From positions 1 to 14,272 of the forward strand of contig JAEWYP010000016.1 of the NCBI GenBank assembly GCA_023395615.1: a stretch of DNA of 14,272 nucleotides, read 5' to 3'. The stretch comes from Bacillota bacterium. Lineage in GTDB: Bacteria > Bacillota > Clostridia > Christensenellales > Aristaeellaceae. Both the position numbers and the translations under genes were made by a program. Shown piece after piece: positions 13,761 through 14,272 of the stretch; within the stretch, counting starts at the first letter, position 1; each line of letters begins with the position of its first letter. Below the pieces are notes generated by a model. That model did no database searches and was not told the DNA's origin. It saw only the letters and a list, made by a program, of their open reading frames with translations.

Positions 13761-13789
13761 ATATCCGCAGGCAAAGGAGACGGGTACAT

Positions 13790-14272
13790 ATGGAAACGTG
13801 CAGACTGATGAAACCGGACCTGAGCTTTGAAAAGGAAATCCTGTCCTATCGCGAGGAAACGGTCGCCGCCGGCGTCGCCCTGAATGGTATGGGCGGTCTC
13901 CGCAGCAGCGCCGACGTGCCCGTATGGCTGGAGCAAAACCGCCGGATGGAAAAACGGGAAACCACCCCGGAAGGGCTTGTGCCGGCCGATCAGTACCTGT
14001 ACGTGCGGGTTGCGGACGGGCGGGTCGTCGGGATGATCCAGCTGCGCCGGGAACTGAATGAGGATCTGCTGAACTACGGCGGGAACATCGGCTATTCCGT
14101 GCGCCCTTCGGAGTGGCGGAGGGGATACGCCAAAGCGATGCTGGCCGACTGCCTTGCCATCTGCCGGGAGCGCGGTTATGCCCGGGTGCTTCTCACCTGC
14201 CGGACGGATAACGAGGCCAGCCGCCGCACGATTCTCGCAAACGGCGGAGTGTACGAAGATACCCGGTTCTGC
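13790..14272 (+). CDS. GNAT-family N-acetyltransferase (partial, runs off the window)
   Basis: An open frame of 161 codons continues past the right edge with no stop. The acetyl-CoA-binding core is clear: GNIGYSVRPSEWRRGYAKAM, where the RRGYAK part is the Q/RxxGxG/A-type loop that holds the pyrophosphate. It is followed by the beta5/alpha4 region VLLTCRTDNEASRRTILANGG, with N-E-A-S typical of small-molecule or protein N-acetyltransferases. The substrate is unknown. The ATG at 13790 has AAGGAG about 10 nt upstream, just beyond the rpsT terminator. No clear promoter of its own is visible, so it may depend on rpsT readthrough. Confidence 0.9.
   Translation, partial: METCRLMKPDLSFEKEILSYREETVAAGVALNGMGGLRSSADVPVWLEQNRRMEKRETTPEGLVPADQYLYVRVADGRVVGMIQLRRELNEDLLNYGGNIGYSVRPSEWRRGYAKAMLADCLAICRERGYARVLLTCRTDNEASRRTILANGGVYEDTRFC

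Overview
The window looks like chromosomal DNA from a fairly GC-rich member of the Clostridia (Firmicutes). The evidence is strong Shine-Dalgarno sites, sigma-A-type promoters with 17-bp spacers, a DUF2232 (YybS-like) / rplI / dnaB / YhaM-type cluster, a GatB-based Glu-tRNA(Gln) amidation system, and a double CxxC zinc-ribbon protein. The genus cannot be named from sequence alone.

Layout. (1) 1-1556: the tail of a probable gatA overlaps a complete gatB, which ends at an intrinsic terminator. (2) 1560-2345: a gene-free block and the most unusual part of the window. Two diverged copies (about 205-214 bp) of one highly structured element lie in inverted orientation around an A-rich core that holds four degenerate ~60-bp tandem repeats. 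The copies share hairpin order, spacing and loop sequences. Several stems differ in sequence but keep their pairing, which is the pattern expected of a conserved RNA fold or of DNA secondary structure. (3) 2363-5421: lysine/diaminopimelate genes asd, dapA and dapB, driven by a strong promoter. (4) 5422-5837: a second gene-free, hairpin-rich stretch closed by a bidirectional terminator. (5) 5884-6911: an XRE-family regulator and, divergently, a zinc-ribbon protein with a ~127-nt leader. (6) 7123-12204, minus strand: DUF2232 membrane protein, ribosomal protein bL9, replicative helicase DnaB and YhaM-type 3'-5' exoribonuclease from one strong promoter, then a lipoprotein gene with its own promoter. 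The GdpP/YybT gene that sits between yybS and rplI in Bacillus subtilis is absent. (7) 12364-13335: a secreted NAGPA-type phosphodiester glycosidase gene interrupted by one in-frame TAA. (8) 13380-14272: rpsT with a TTG start, then a GNAT acetyltransferase gene cut by the window end.

Functionally, most genes are housekeeping: tRNA-dependent amidation, lysine and cell-wall precursor synthesis, translation, replication and RNA turnover. The candidate undescribed material is non-coding: the inverted structured pair at 1560-2325, the hairpin cluster at 5568-5713, and the leader at 6435-6561. All calls come from reading the sequence; no database search or folding program was run.
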